From NCBI GenBank assembly GCA_905221605.1, contig CAJNDS010002291.1:356001-420000 (forward strand): a stretch of DNA of 64,000 nucleotides. Direction: 5' to 3'. Source of the stretch: Symbiodinium natans. Its lineage: Eukaryota > Sar > Dinophyceae > Suessiales > Symbiodiniaceae. Below, one piece after another: positions 54,598 to 63,719 of the stretch. How positions within the stretch are numbered: position 1 is the stretch's first letter; each line of letters starts with the position of its first letter. The position numbers were made by a program, and so were the translations under genes. Below the pieces are notes generated by a model. It did no database searches, had not been told where the DNA came from, and saw nothing but the letters and a program-made list of their open reading frames with translations.

Positions 54598-54650
54598 ACA
54601 CCGTTGACACCGTTGACACGTTGACACCGTTGACACCGTTTGTTTTGACA
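54598..54650 (+). repeat. GTTGACACC tandem words
   Basis: Five imperfect 9-12 bp units of CCGTTGACA immediately upstream of a candidate exon. Confidence 0.8.
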
Positions 54651-54666
54651 GAGTGCGATTGTGCAG

Positions 54667-55054
54667 GAGGCCGGGTGGCTGGATCGGTTCATGAAGCCAC
54701 GCGAAAGGGCCTGGCTCGGGCCAATCTGGCAGCACTGCGAGTTTGCAGCAAGGATGTGCTAGGTTCTTTTGTTTTTAGAACTAGAGTGCGCCGCCACAGC
54801 CCCGAAAGACAACCTATGTTTGGAAGCACCTGCAGGAGCCCATCATTGGCGCAGCTTTGAGACACCAGCAAGCCCGAACAAGGCAGGCATTTGGTAGAAT
54901 CTTGGCCTTAGACAGTCCCAGGGCTAGGCAGCTTGCCACGTTTGCCACTTTAAAGATTGTTGCGGCGGATCAGGGGTATCAAAGCTTGGCCAAGGCCAAG
55001 GCGCAACCAGGCACACGGTCTGCTCCAAGTGGCGCCATCCTGGGGTCAGGATGA
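54667..55054 (+). CDS. Candidate exons of unknown gene
   Basis: 54667-54762 follows TGTGCAG and reads EAGWLDRFMKPRERAWLG. 54785-55054 reads YVWKHLQEPIIGAALRHQQ, RILALDSPRARQLATFATLK and a Gly/Ser/Ala-rich tail to TGA. Composition is convincingly protein-like in one frame only. They may belong with the segments at 53.2-54.1 and 55.1-55.6 kb. Confidence 0.42.
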
Positions 55055-55143
55055 AGTGGGGACCGAAGGCAAGGACAGTCTTCTGGACAGCCACGGGCGG
55101 CATGAGGCTTGCAAAGCCTAAAGGCTTCTATCTGTCTGTCCAG

Positions 55144-55630
55144 GTCTGGGTGTCGTCAGGGCTGCCGATATCATGCCCTACGACTTTGTGGCAAGAGTTC
55201 CAGGCTATGCGAGCACCGGACGCAAAGTAACAACTTCCGTTTGCGCTCGCGCTCAACGCTGTGGCTTTTGTGTGTGTGGGTGTGTGTGTGTGTGTGTGTG
55301 CGCTGTCTGCTGTCCCTGTCCGCGTCTGTGTCAGTTTCTCTGTCTCTGTGTCTCTGTGTGTCTCTGTGTCTGTGTGTGTGTGTGTGTGTGCGTGTGTTCT
55401 TGAAAGCCTAAGAAGGCTAACAAAGGCTTACAGCCTACAAGGAAGTCATCAGTGCTGTTGCATTGCTTTCCTTTCCCGACACCATAGCAGCCATTCCCTG
55501 TGTTTATGCCAGAAGTGGCAACTCCCGCGGCATAACTCGTGCCGCCAGCTGTCAAGCTCAAAGCATCTGCACCCAAAATCCTGGGAGAGATGACAGAAGT
55601 TTGCCATGCACCAGGCACCCAAATGGGTAA
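55144..55630 (+). CDS. Candidate exons flanking a (GT)n tract
   Basis: 55144 to about 55260 follows GTCCAG and reads GVVRAADIMPYDFVARVPGY then TGRKVTTSVCARAQ. After a GT-rich microsatellite (55262-55395), 55421-55630 reads AYKEVISAVALLSFPDTIAA then GNSRGITRAASCQAQ to a TAA. The microsatellite is then intronic. No family recognised. Confidence 0.38.
55262..55395 (+). repeat. (GT)n / (GTCTCT)n microsatellite
   Basis: Two TGTGTG runs separated by TCTCTGTGTC words. Confidence 0.93.
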
Positions 55631-58223
55631 GGCGACACACACGAAGGTTCAGTCTTAAAGTGGACAAAACGGCTCCATCTGCACCACTAGAGTCACTAGA
55701 GTACTTGTGATTGGTGTAGTCTGCGCAACGTGTCCGGATTGATCGCGGATCTGAGTATGCTCCAGTGACTCTGGTGCCGACGCTTTTGCATCCATGTTGG
55801 CTCAGCTCAGCCGATCACAATTGAACAAATGTCCGGGAGAACAGACGTGCAGAAATGAATGCAGTTTGGGATGCTGTGAAAAGGCAATGTCAAGTCCTCG
55901 TGATCTTAGTGTGTCGCATTTTGGGAAGATCGAAGATCGGCCATGGGCCAGTCCTGCACCAGCCTGAGCATGAGCGGGTTGCGAATGTTGAGGGCAAGCC
56001 GGGTAAGCGCAGAAATGGCTGAACGCATTTTAGATATTTCAGGCTGTGCACAGCCTTTGGAGGAGGAGCGGGGGGCGGGACTCTACACATCCTCATCATG
56101 CTGAAGCCATTCCTGTGATTCGCAGGAATGATCTCCCGAAAGACCTAAAGATTCAAAACGCAAGGTGCACAGAACTTTCCTGAGACAACTTGGATCCTGT
56201 TGGAGGATGTGGCTTTGGAGCTCAGCGCCGTGGACCATCGAACGGTTTTGCAACTAGGCATCGATTGGATTCTTCACTGACCTCCGTGGGCTCAGCATTG
56301 TGTTCAGGATCTGAGAGCGGGTAAAGGCCATCCTATCTTATGAAAGCACCTTTGAGAGACGTTCGGGACTGGGTTTTTTGGGAAGACTCTGGAAGTGGAG
56401 CCAAGTGCGAGGGATGGGTGGCCAGCATTGCAAGATGCTGTGAGGGATAACTGCGCAGCTCTACTTCCAGCTTGGCCCAGATTGTTTTGTGTACATATTT
56501 AATATGCCTACGGGGCGCCTACGGCTTACGGTGATAGTAGATAAGAAACTTTCGTTTTTGATGAGGGTGCCTGCGATTTCTCCGTGAAAAGCCGACTTAT
56601 TTGTCTACCTCTGGGGTCGTTTCAGCCCCGAAATTCACACATTGATGGGCTGGACTTCGTAAGTTGAAGTTGGGGGGCTGAATTTCTTGTTGAGCGGGGA
56701 TTGCTTCAAATTGCGAAGCTGCGGGCTAGAGTTCTGATTTCCCATTGGTAGTTGGCGGTGCCTGCCATTCCGCGCACTTTACTTGGCGGAGTGAAGTTCT
56801 GAGCATGGCCGCTTCAGCACCAAAGGCGTCACATGCTCTGCTCCCATCCCCGAATTTCTGCAGCGTGTTGCTATTGGTAGCGAGCTTCTCTCCAAAGGAC
56901 GGGAACGGAGCAGAGCTACGCCTCTTCTACATTACTCGATGCATCAAGGAGGTGGCCTTGTTGTTGCAGAGGTTGCCGTAGATAGAGGAGGCCGCGCTGT
57001 TTGCTGCCGTGTTTATCAATCTTTAACACAAACTCACTATTTCCGTATTTCGAAGGGCGAGGGTTGATGTTGGAATCACTGAAGTTTCCATTCAGACTCC
57101 GGGGTCAGAGTCTTGGAACACTGGTTGCGAACTGACACATTCTCCAACGCATATCTAAACAAATCTAAGATTAGCGCTGCACTGCTGCGCTCCTCAGGAG
57201 GCCTGACTCCTTAAAGGCTCTGGGAACTCGGGGTGTGCGGTCGGGTTTGCGTGGGCTGCGAGGCGTAGGCTGTGCAGAGATCTCTGGGAAGGATGTTTCC
57301 GAACGCCCTCAACTTGAGCCAGCTTTTCCCAAGTCGCCGGGCTGGGTTCAACAGCGATTTACAGCGCCCGTGGCAATGCAAACGAACGGTTCCGTCGTTG
57401 GGTTGACAGACCATCCCCGATGCCCTGTCATCGCGTGAAAGTAACAATCTCGAAGGGCGCACGCAGGCAGGATATAAGCCGAGGATTGCCCAGGCAACAA
57501 AGGCAATCAACAAGGAGAGCGGATGCGCAGAGAAGTAGAAGGCTCTGAACTATAAGTACACTGGGCTCGAAAGGAGATGCAGCAGTGTCCGACATGGTCC
57601 GTGCAGATCCAGGAGAAAGCCTTGCAGCGAGCATGTCCGACCCCGCAATAGGGTCCTCTGTGGTGGGTAGAGCATCATCATCATCGTCATCATCGTCATC
57701 AGCCTCATGAGCATACTCAGCATGGCCAACGTCCTCAAAAATCATCAGGACCATCATGTTCGGCTCTGTGCCGCCGCATTCTGGCTCTGAGCACAAAAAC
57801 GGGGGGTTTTTGACCTTCACCCACGAAGCTGCCTATCGAACTTGGCCGCTGAAAGTTGTACACCGAAGATGAAGTGTACACCCGCGCAAAACGGGCGATA
57901 CATTCCTTGCAAAAGAAGGAAGCCCTCCCTTTCCTAACGTAAACTCCAACAACCTTCCATGGCGGGGAAGGACGCGGTTTCCTAGTTCGGGGTTTTGGAG
58001 GTACAGCATGGTGGTACTCATCATCCAATGCATGCATGGTCATGGCATGTCATGGCAGGTCTGGCGGCCTTGATCATGTGCCAGGACGCTGCAAGGTGAC
58101 TCGTCGCCATCGCAGTGTTCTATTGTTATTGCCGTTTAGCAGCCGTGTGGCGCCCTCGCTACGGTCGCATGTTTCTGATTGGAAACGTTGGGCTCTGGAG
58201 CCGATGCCATTGCAGAGCGCTAG
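55631..58223. other. Stretch with scattered candidate exons
   Basis: Most convincing are 56173-56280 (+, after GCACAG; TTWILLEDVALELSAVDHRT) and a segment ending near 56001 at a GTAAGC donor (GHGPVLHQPEHERVANVEG). 56745-56981 and 57235-57438 are open and Ser/Pro-rich. 57428-57820 is open on the minus strand with an Asp run and a hydrophobic helix. No domain is identifiable, so no gene is called. Confidence 0.3.
57428..57820 (-). CDS. Possible minus-strand exon with Asp run and membrane helix
   Basis: A 130-codon frame contains MMVLMIFEDVGHAEYAHEAD followed by nine Asp (partly a CATCAT/CGTCAT trinucleotide run on +), a Ser/Ala-rich linker, and a hydrophobic stretch (SVLIVQSLLLLCASALLVDC). It could encode a small membrane protein, but the opposite strand is the coding strand for every confident gene. 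Confidence 0.3.
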   Translation of the reverse strand: MKVKNPPFLCSEPECGGTEPNMMVLMIFEDVGHAEYAHEADDDDDDDDDALPTTEDPIAGSDMLAARLSPGSARTMSDTAASPFEPSVLIVQSLLLLCASALLVDCLCCLGNPRLISCLRAPFEIVTFTR

Positions 58224-58361
58224 GATATGATCTTCGCTAAGGAGGTGCCGACGCTAGTGGCCGACCCTCAATGCCACCTTGCCATCGCAACGGTCCAAGG
58301 CTTAGTCTGCCGCCTGCGCACTATCTTCAAAACATTTGGGGTGAAGTACACGACCATGTGA
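58224..58361 (+). CDS. Candidate exon, unknown
   Basis: After GCGCTAG, the frame reads DMIFAKEVPTLVADPQC, HLAIATVQGLVCRLR and TIFKTFGVKYTTM to TGA. It is ordinary protein composition in a single frame. No family recognised. Confidence 0.38.
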   Translation, partial: DMIFAKEVPTLVADPQCHLAIATVQGLVCRLRTIFKTFGVKYTTM

Positions 58362-58579
58362 GCTTCCGTTATCTGCTCTCATCGTGCACTGCACCAGCTT
58401 CCGCTCGTGCCAGTTTCCAGGCTTGCGGTGTAGGCATGCGGCATGACAAGGGGACTGGTGCCCCAAATGTTGGGCCTATGTGGACAATAGATGTTGCCCC
58501 ACGGGCAGTCGACAAAGGGCGCAGTTTTGGCAGCTCACTTGAGCAGTCGCTGGCAGCCTGAGGAACCCGAGCCTTGTGG

Positions 58580-58878
58580 TGGTTATTGTCCAGGTCCCAG
58601 GGTGGCTGGGATGTGCAAGTCACTTCTCGCAGTGACGACAGATTCGATGGTTGGAGCTCGAATCCGCTAGCGCTGAGTGTCCGAACTGCCCACGTGAAGT
58701 GGGGGCCGTAGCTGCAGTCATTGGTTGTTGGCATTGGCATGGGGGAAGGTGTGATATCCCCACGATACAAGCTGGAGCGCTGGGGTGGCACAAAGACGCC
58801 ATGAACTGTGACCTCAAACATCCTATGGCGCATCATGGAGCATCAAAGAGCTCGTGTCATTGCGAGTATAGATGAGGT
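58580..58878 (+). pseudogene. Protein-like frame broken by two stops (strand ambiguous)
   Basis: Starting after CCCAG, a + frame reads GGWDVQVTSRSDDRFDGWS and RTAHVKWGP, then TAG (about 58709), then LVVGIGMGEGVISPRYKLE, then TGA (about 58803), then NILWRIMEHQRARVIASIDE followed at 58873 by GTGAGC, a good donor. The same DNA is open for 155 codons on the minus strand (58369-58836). This is either a decayed + gene, exons with unseen introns, or a minus gene; I cannot tell. Confidence 0.25.
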
Positions 58879-59400
58879 GAGCCTGTGAGTCGACACATGT
58901 TTGTCATCTCTTTTGCGGCTGTTTGATTTCGTGGCTGACAAGAGTGAGTGCTTTGAGCAAAAAGAAGAATGAAAAAGGCGTAGCTCTGTCAAAGGCACTC
59001 GCTGTTGCGCTCAGGCGGCACAGGATCCAAAGGATTCAGGCCGGATCTTTCTAGATTTCTGGATTTCTGGATTTCCCGATGTTTGCAACATGTTGGCAAC
59101 ATTGTGCATCACACTTTTGTGCAAAACTGCCCTCTGCACATCTGATATCTCTACAGTGACGATTTCTCTTGCATGCCCTCCGCTTCGAGACGCAAAGTGC
59201 AGCATCGGCAACTCATTGAGGTCCGTCATGGTTTAGCGTCTTAGCTGATTCTTGGGGTCATGGTTTGCTTGCCAATTCGCTCCGGGTGGCTCGGATCTAA
59301 TGAGGGAGTTACATCGTTCGTTTTGCGCATGTTTAGTCTTCAGGCCTTTAGGTGCAGGGTGTCGTCGCAGCAGACTTGTGCTCTCGCATCTCTCGCAGGG
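58879..59400. other. No assignable gene
   Basis: Short frames only; TCTGGATTTC is repeated near 59058-59077. No RNA gene seen. Confidence 0.45.
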
Positions 59401-59402
59401 CC

Positions 59403-59464
59403 CGGTGTTTTTTTTTCCTAACGTTGGCCCTGGCTTGGTGTCCTTGGTAACGTTGGCCCCAGGT
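59403..59464 (+). repeat. Left arm of inverted repeat flanking compound repeat block
   Basis: T-run followed by CCTAACGTTGGCCCTGGCTTGG and TAACGTTGGCCCC. The reverse complement of this arrangement lies at about 60660-60724 with the same order of words. Confidence 0.85.
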
Positions 59465-59640
59465 CTCCTGGTCCTCTGGTCCTCTGGCCCCTGGCCTTCT
59501 GGTCCCTAGGTCCTCTGGCCCTCTGGTCGCTTGGTCTTCTGGTCCTCTGTTCTGGTCTCTTGGTCCTCTGGTCCTCTGGTCCTCTGGTCCCGTGGTCCTC
59601 TCGTCCTGTGGTCTCGTGGTTTCCCGGTCCCGTGGTCAGA
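59461..59640 (+). repeat. GGTCCTCTGGTCC minisatellite (second long array)
   Basis: Ten or more units of TCCTCTGG/TCCCGTGG words, the same family as 46357-46585 and again followed directly by A+T-rich sequence. Confidence 0.92.
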
Positions 59641-59699
59641 TTTTCTTGTTTTATTGATGTACTTGTTTTGGTCATCATGATAATGGTATAGTTTCTATG

Positions 59700-59713
59700 T
59701 AGTATAACCTAAG

Positions 59714-59745
<32 letters not shown>

Positions 59746-60110
59746 AATATGTATATATATATATATACGTAATATATAATATACTACTATGTAATATAGT
59801 ATAATATAATATAATATAATATATGCTATTATATAATATTCTAAAATATAATATAGTATAATATCATATCATGTAATATAATATAATATAATATTATCCA
59901 ATAATAGATTACAATATAATATAATTGAATACAAACAGAAACATACATCTACATATTATATAGCCCAATGTAACAAAGGATAGTATAGTACCATATGACA
60001 CAATATAATATAATATAACATTTCATAATATAACAAAATATCACTTTATATGATATAATATAATATAATATCGTATAATATCATACAATATGATAAAATA
60101 AAACAAGGCA
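59700..60110. repeat. A+T-rich array with TATAA/AATAT units
   Basis: Starts with TATATATA runs, then irregular AATATAATAT pentamer-like units; no coding value. Confidence 0.92.
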
Positions 60111-60112
60111 TA

Positions 60113-60115
<3 letters not shown>

Positions 60116-60143
<28 letters not shown>

Positions 60144-60208
60144 TGTATGTATGTATGTATGTATGTATGTATGTATGTATGTATGTATGTATGTATGTAT
60201 GTATGTAT
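60116..60208 (+). repeat. (TATG)n microsatellite
   Basis: About 23 uninterrupted GTAT/TATG tetramers. It creates an artefactual Met-Tyr-Val-Cys frame. Confidence 0.97.
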
Positions 60209-60264
60209 ATGAAGTCATATAGTCGAATTCATAGTACACAATACAGATTTATATTGTTCTTTTG

Positions 60265-60540
60265 GAGATGGGGGCGGTCGGAAGGGGGGGGGGGGCAAGG
60301 GGGCAAGTGGAGAGGTGGAGTGGAATGGGTCGGAAGGGGAAGGAGCGGGATGGGCAAGTGGAGAGGTGGTGGTTGGGAAGGGGAAGGGTGGTGGGGAGCG
60401 GGGGCAGGGGAAGGGGTTGGTGGTGGTGGGAGTGGGGGTAGGTGGAGGAGGTGAGGTAAGTGGCTGGAGAGGAAGTGGGAGGGAGGAGGATCGGTAAGCA
60501 GAGGGTGGGGAGGGGGAGGGGGGGTACGGTGAGAGGGGGG
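60265..60540 (+). repeat. G-rich degenerate tract
   Basis: Almost C-free; irregular GGAAGGGG, GGTGGTGG and GGGGAGGG words, with many G-runs of three or more that could form G-quadruplexes. Confidence 0.88.
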
Positions 60541-60659
60541 AACTATAAATGCCGGAATTTACAGCATTGGGAGCTCTGGAATACCCAGAAACGCTGTGTT
60601 TTTGAGCGTTTTGGCCTTACAAGCAACCAGAAATACTGCATTTCATAGCATTTGAAGCC

Positions 60660-60724
60660 AGGAATGGCAGGGCCAACGTTAGCAAGGCCAACAAGCCAGG
60701 GCCAACGTTAGGAAAAAAAACGCC
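60660..60724 (-). repeat. Right arm of inverted repeat
   Basis: Reads GGGCCAACGTTAG, CAAGCCAGGGCCAACGTTAGG and an A-run, the inverse of 59403-59464. The arms enclose about 1.2 kb of minisatellite, A+T, tetranucleotide and G-rich DNA. Confidence 0.85.
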
Positions 60725-61477
60725 TCCGCCATCTCTCGCAAGTTCACATTCACCATTTTCCTGGCCAGGCCGAACTGCGTCAGCGAAGCTGAAGACGAGA
60801 TTGCTGCAGGATATGCGCGACAGCGTTGGCTTCAAAATGGTTTGGTTTAAGCTTGCAGAGTTGATGTAGCCATCCCTCGTCTCAGGGTCCTTACGTGCGG
60901 TATTTGTAGTCGTGGTAGTGTCTCCGCCTTGAGATTTGAAGGCGTCGCAGCATGTGAGACAAGGGCACTGGGCAGTGTCAAGACTACGTGGTGACAAAGT
61001 GCTCTTGCCCCGTAGTTGTAGCCTGCAAGCATTGCCAAACAAGGGGGGCACCGGCAATAAAGAGAAACTCAGCCAGCTGCTGCCATGAGCAACTCATTGG
61101 TCAGACCACCCTGCGTCAGGAGGCAGAGCAACTCATTGATGAAGGCCTCGATGAGTGGCTCCGAAGCTGGTGCACTGACGAGGCAGGGTGCTGGCGTGAT
61201 CTGGCGTGCTGAAGCGTGCTTTCTCCGAGTTGTCTCTTCCTGTTGGCACAGGTGCTGTGCACGTTCTTGGGTGCTTCCTCCAAGGACTTCTGTACAGACT
61301 TCTGCACAAACCTAGGTTGCTTGACATGCCAGGCCAGAAAACTTCTGTTGGACCAGGAGTCAGCTGTGGCATCTTTGGCCACAGCGCTCAAGTGGAGACG
61401 ACGCTACAAAGACATTTTGACTGGCTCACGGGCACCATGCTGGCAGGCCGGTTACGGCGGGCGGGGAGAGACAAAGC
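60725..61477. other. Conflicting small frames
   Basis: A 146-codon minus frame (60617-61057) and mutually overlapping + frames (61206-61484, 61216-61500) are open. 61216-61500 includes QESAVASLATALKWRRRYKD. No domain seen. Confidence 0.3.
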
Positions 61478-61762
61478 ATGTTAATGCTCAGGCAACTTGA
61501 ATCAATGTCCACACGCAAGATTTTGTACTTCCAACCTTTCTCGGACTCTGTTTCGCGCCGTTTTTCTGAACATAGAGCAGGCCTAATCATCTTAGCCACA
61601 TTAACAGCAATAATGATCACGACATTTTGTTTGGTGATTGTTGTGTATACCATGGATCATATCTTGGTAATACTATATACCGAGACAGCGATGAATAATG
61701 TGTTCGAACACGCAGATGTTTATGTGAACGTTTGGTTGCCTCTGACATCTCCCGTTTTTTGA
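61478..61762 (+). CDS. Small putative membrane-protein exon
   Basis: A 94-codon frame with a polar head (TRKILYFQPFSDSVSRRFSE) and about 35 hydrophobic residues (GLIILATLTAIMITTFCLVI and VYTMDHILVILYTE), enough for one or two helices. It ends at TGA after a hydrophobic tail. No family recognised. Confidence 0.38.
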   Translation: MLMLRQLESMSTRKILYFQPFSDSVSRRFSEHRAGLIILATLTAIMITTFCLVIVVYTMDHILVILYTETAMNNVFEHADVYVNVWLPLTSPVF

Positions 61763-61917
61763 ATGCAAATCGATTCTCAGGGTGACATGCGAGTTGTGGC
61801 ACGTGGAGCCGCGGGACATCCAGTGACCTTGGACCTGTCAGTGCTTTCCGGTTAACTGTGAAACAGCATGAAACAGCATGTGGATCATGTGGGTATATGT
61901 GGATGGAATAAGATGTT

Positions 61918-62265
61918 TTGCAACGCAATTTGCGTTCAGCTAAGGATTTTCATGTCAATGCAGCACCAGCCACCCAAATCAAGCAGACTCTTGTCTGCAC
62001 TGGCAATCCCTGTAATGATTCGGTTCTGTCGAATCTGTGCGATGTTGTGTGCGATGTTCCGTGCGAAGACCCAGGCGTGGACACTTCGGAGCATATGGCT
62101 GCTGTGCTGGAGGCTGCAGTTTCTGCGGCCCATGCAGGAGCATGGGGCTTTGACGTGGCGCCTCGGTTTGACATGAAACGGCTTTGTGCATCTGATAAAG
62201 GTTTGCCGTTTGGGATGACAGCAAGGTGTGCGATTGCCGCGGGTTCCAGCTTTCCAAAAACTTGA
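61918..62265 (+). CDS. Probable exon, Cys-containing unknown protein
   Basis: A 115-codon frame, best after the AG at about 61964, reading TLVCTGNPCNDSVLSNLCD, VVCDVPCEDPGVDTSEHM, AAVLEAAVSAAHAGAWGFDV. A longer minus frame (61936-62607, 223 codons) overlaps, but its composition is less ordinary. This may be an upstream exon of the FYVE gene. Confidence 0.42.
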   Translation: MQRNLRSAKDFHVNAAPATQIKQTLVCTGNPCNDSVLSNLCDVVCDVPCEDPGVDTSEHMAAVLEAAVSAAHAGAWGFDVAPRFDMKRLCASDKGLPFGMTARCAIAAGSSFPKT

Positions 62266-62316
62266 ATCCTCGTCCTGCAGTATCAGCCATGGAGGCCAAC
62301 ATTCTGCAAGCTGCAT

Positions 62317-62803
62317 ATGAATCATGAAGTTACATGTCGGCATCGCGGGGCCCCTGACGAGATGCTCAAGCATGCTTACCGTGGGCGTATGCGCTTCGCC
62401 TTTCTGGTCGGAGCTCCAGTGGCTTTCGGTGGCTTTTGGAAGCTCGTGAAGGGGTGGCTTGGATTTGTGCTTAGAAAGGTGGCTGTCGTCCGTTGTGGAA
62501 GTTCGCATTGTGGAAGTTCGCCATTGTGGAAAGGCAAGCATATCTAAGGCTGCTGCCGAAGCCAACCCAGGATGCATTGCGTCATCAGTTGACTCGGTCT
62601 GTTGCACGTTCTTGTGTTTTTGACAGCTTCCATACGGCCATGCGCTTCATGAGAGGGAGGGCAGGGATGAAGTTGCAGGTCTCTTTTATCTGGTCTGTTG
62701 GCTCTCGCAGGCATCCACAAGCCACGCCAGGGCAATCGTTCAGAGGCTTGAGTCTACGTATGTCCATGTGGTGAAAAAAGGAACAGATGTGGTGGTTCAA
62801 CAG
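62317..62803 (+). CDS. Candidate exons upstream of the FYVE gene
   Basis: 62317 to about 62500 reads CRHRGAPDEMLKHAYRGRM with a hydrophobic AFLVGAPVAFGGFWKL. About 62537-62690 reads QAYLRLLPKPTQDALRHQL and SFHTAMRFMRGRAGMKLQ. 62711-62803 follows TCGCAG and reads ASTSHARAIVQRLESTYVH then VVKKGTDVVVQQ. All are in ordinary protein composition. Their linkage to the FYVE exons is not established. Confidence 0.4.
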
Positions 62804-62828
62804 GATTCAACCTTGTGTAACCACAGAG

Positions 62829-63719
62829 CCGCTCTTTCTTGCTTTTGCCATGGAGCCATCCTCCACTTTCTGCTCGACGCAATGTTCGTCGCAGCCTCCA
62901 TCACCCGAGCCGCAGAGGCACAATGTGCTGATAGCAGAACAGAACATGCTTGCCGAAACCACCACTGTTGACGACTTGAGTGATTCGAGGTCCCTTCGCC
63001 AGAACCTCGGTGACGAGGAAGACCTATGTGCGATTTGCCAGAGCATCTCGGCCCAAATGCTACTGTTCGTGACAGTTACTTTCAGTGACCGCCAGTGACC
63101 GCCAGTGGCCGCTGTTCTCGCGGCCACAGCGGAGCCTCACAGGTGCAGTGGGAAAACGATATTTCAACCCGCGTCACCACTGCCGACTTTGTGGCCGTCC
63201 TGCAGGGTGCTGAGCAACAAAGCGCCAGCGATGTGGCACCATTCTGCTGGGTTTTCTCTGCTGAGCTTTCTGCTGAGCTACTGAGGTGTGCGCGTCGTGC
63301 TCCCCGGCTAAGATTCGTACCTGTATTGGCACAAGGACTGATCTCAGCACCCCATCTATCCGGCCATGATTTGTGTCCTGACAAAGTCGCTCGAGGTTCA
63401 CCCTGCCGCGTCCCAGTGTCGGGGGAGAAAGGGGTGCAAAGATCTTGCATTCCGTGTGCCGCAAATGCATCAAGGGCGCAGCTGGGTGGCATCGTATACA
63501 ACATACTGTTTCGCGAAGGAACATGTTTCAACACCTCCGCGAAGGTCTGCCCTTACCCAGCAGCTGTCCTTCCTCTCTCGGCAGCTCTCAGATCTGGCTG
63601 GGAGGTCGTGCTCCATTTGCGAACTGTTAGAAGTTAGGATTAGGAGCTGTTCGGGGCTTGTAGACGAAAATGCGCTGAATAGCCTGTTTTTTGCTTGTTT
63701 CCTGGAGGCCAACTGCTAG
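62829..63719 (+). CDS. FYVE-type zinc finger protein, multi-exon
   Basis: The FYVE finger is read across four small exons whose phases agree. Exon 1 ends at 63036 after a Pro/Ser-rich head (from Met 62850, MEPSSTFCSTQCSSQPPS) and LGDEEDLCAI, with the Cys codon split at a GC donor. 63143-63201 reads AVGKRYFNPRHHCRLCGRP (GC donor). 63286-63316 reads VCASCSPAKI (GT donor). From 63417 reads SGEKGVQRSCIPCAANA. Joined, this gives eight Cys/His-type ligands in the pattern CxxC, RHHCRxCG, VCxxC, CxxC, including the basic RHHCR motif that binds phosphatidylinositol 3-phosphate on endosomes in this family. The usual Trp before the first Cys is absent (LGDEEDLC). A downstream segment (63545-63719) reads TQQLSFLSRQLSDLAGR and ends at TAG; its join is unresolved. 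Upstream extent is unknown. Confidence 0.75.

Noticed and set aside
61936-62607. 223-codon minus-strand frame as a gene
   Set aside because: It lies opposite + segments of ordinary protein composition that abut the FYVE gene, and it has no recognisable motif.
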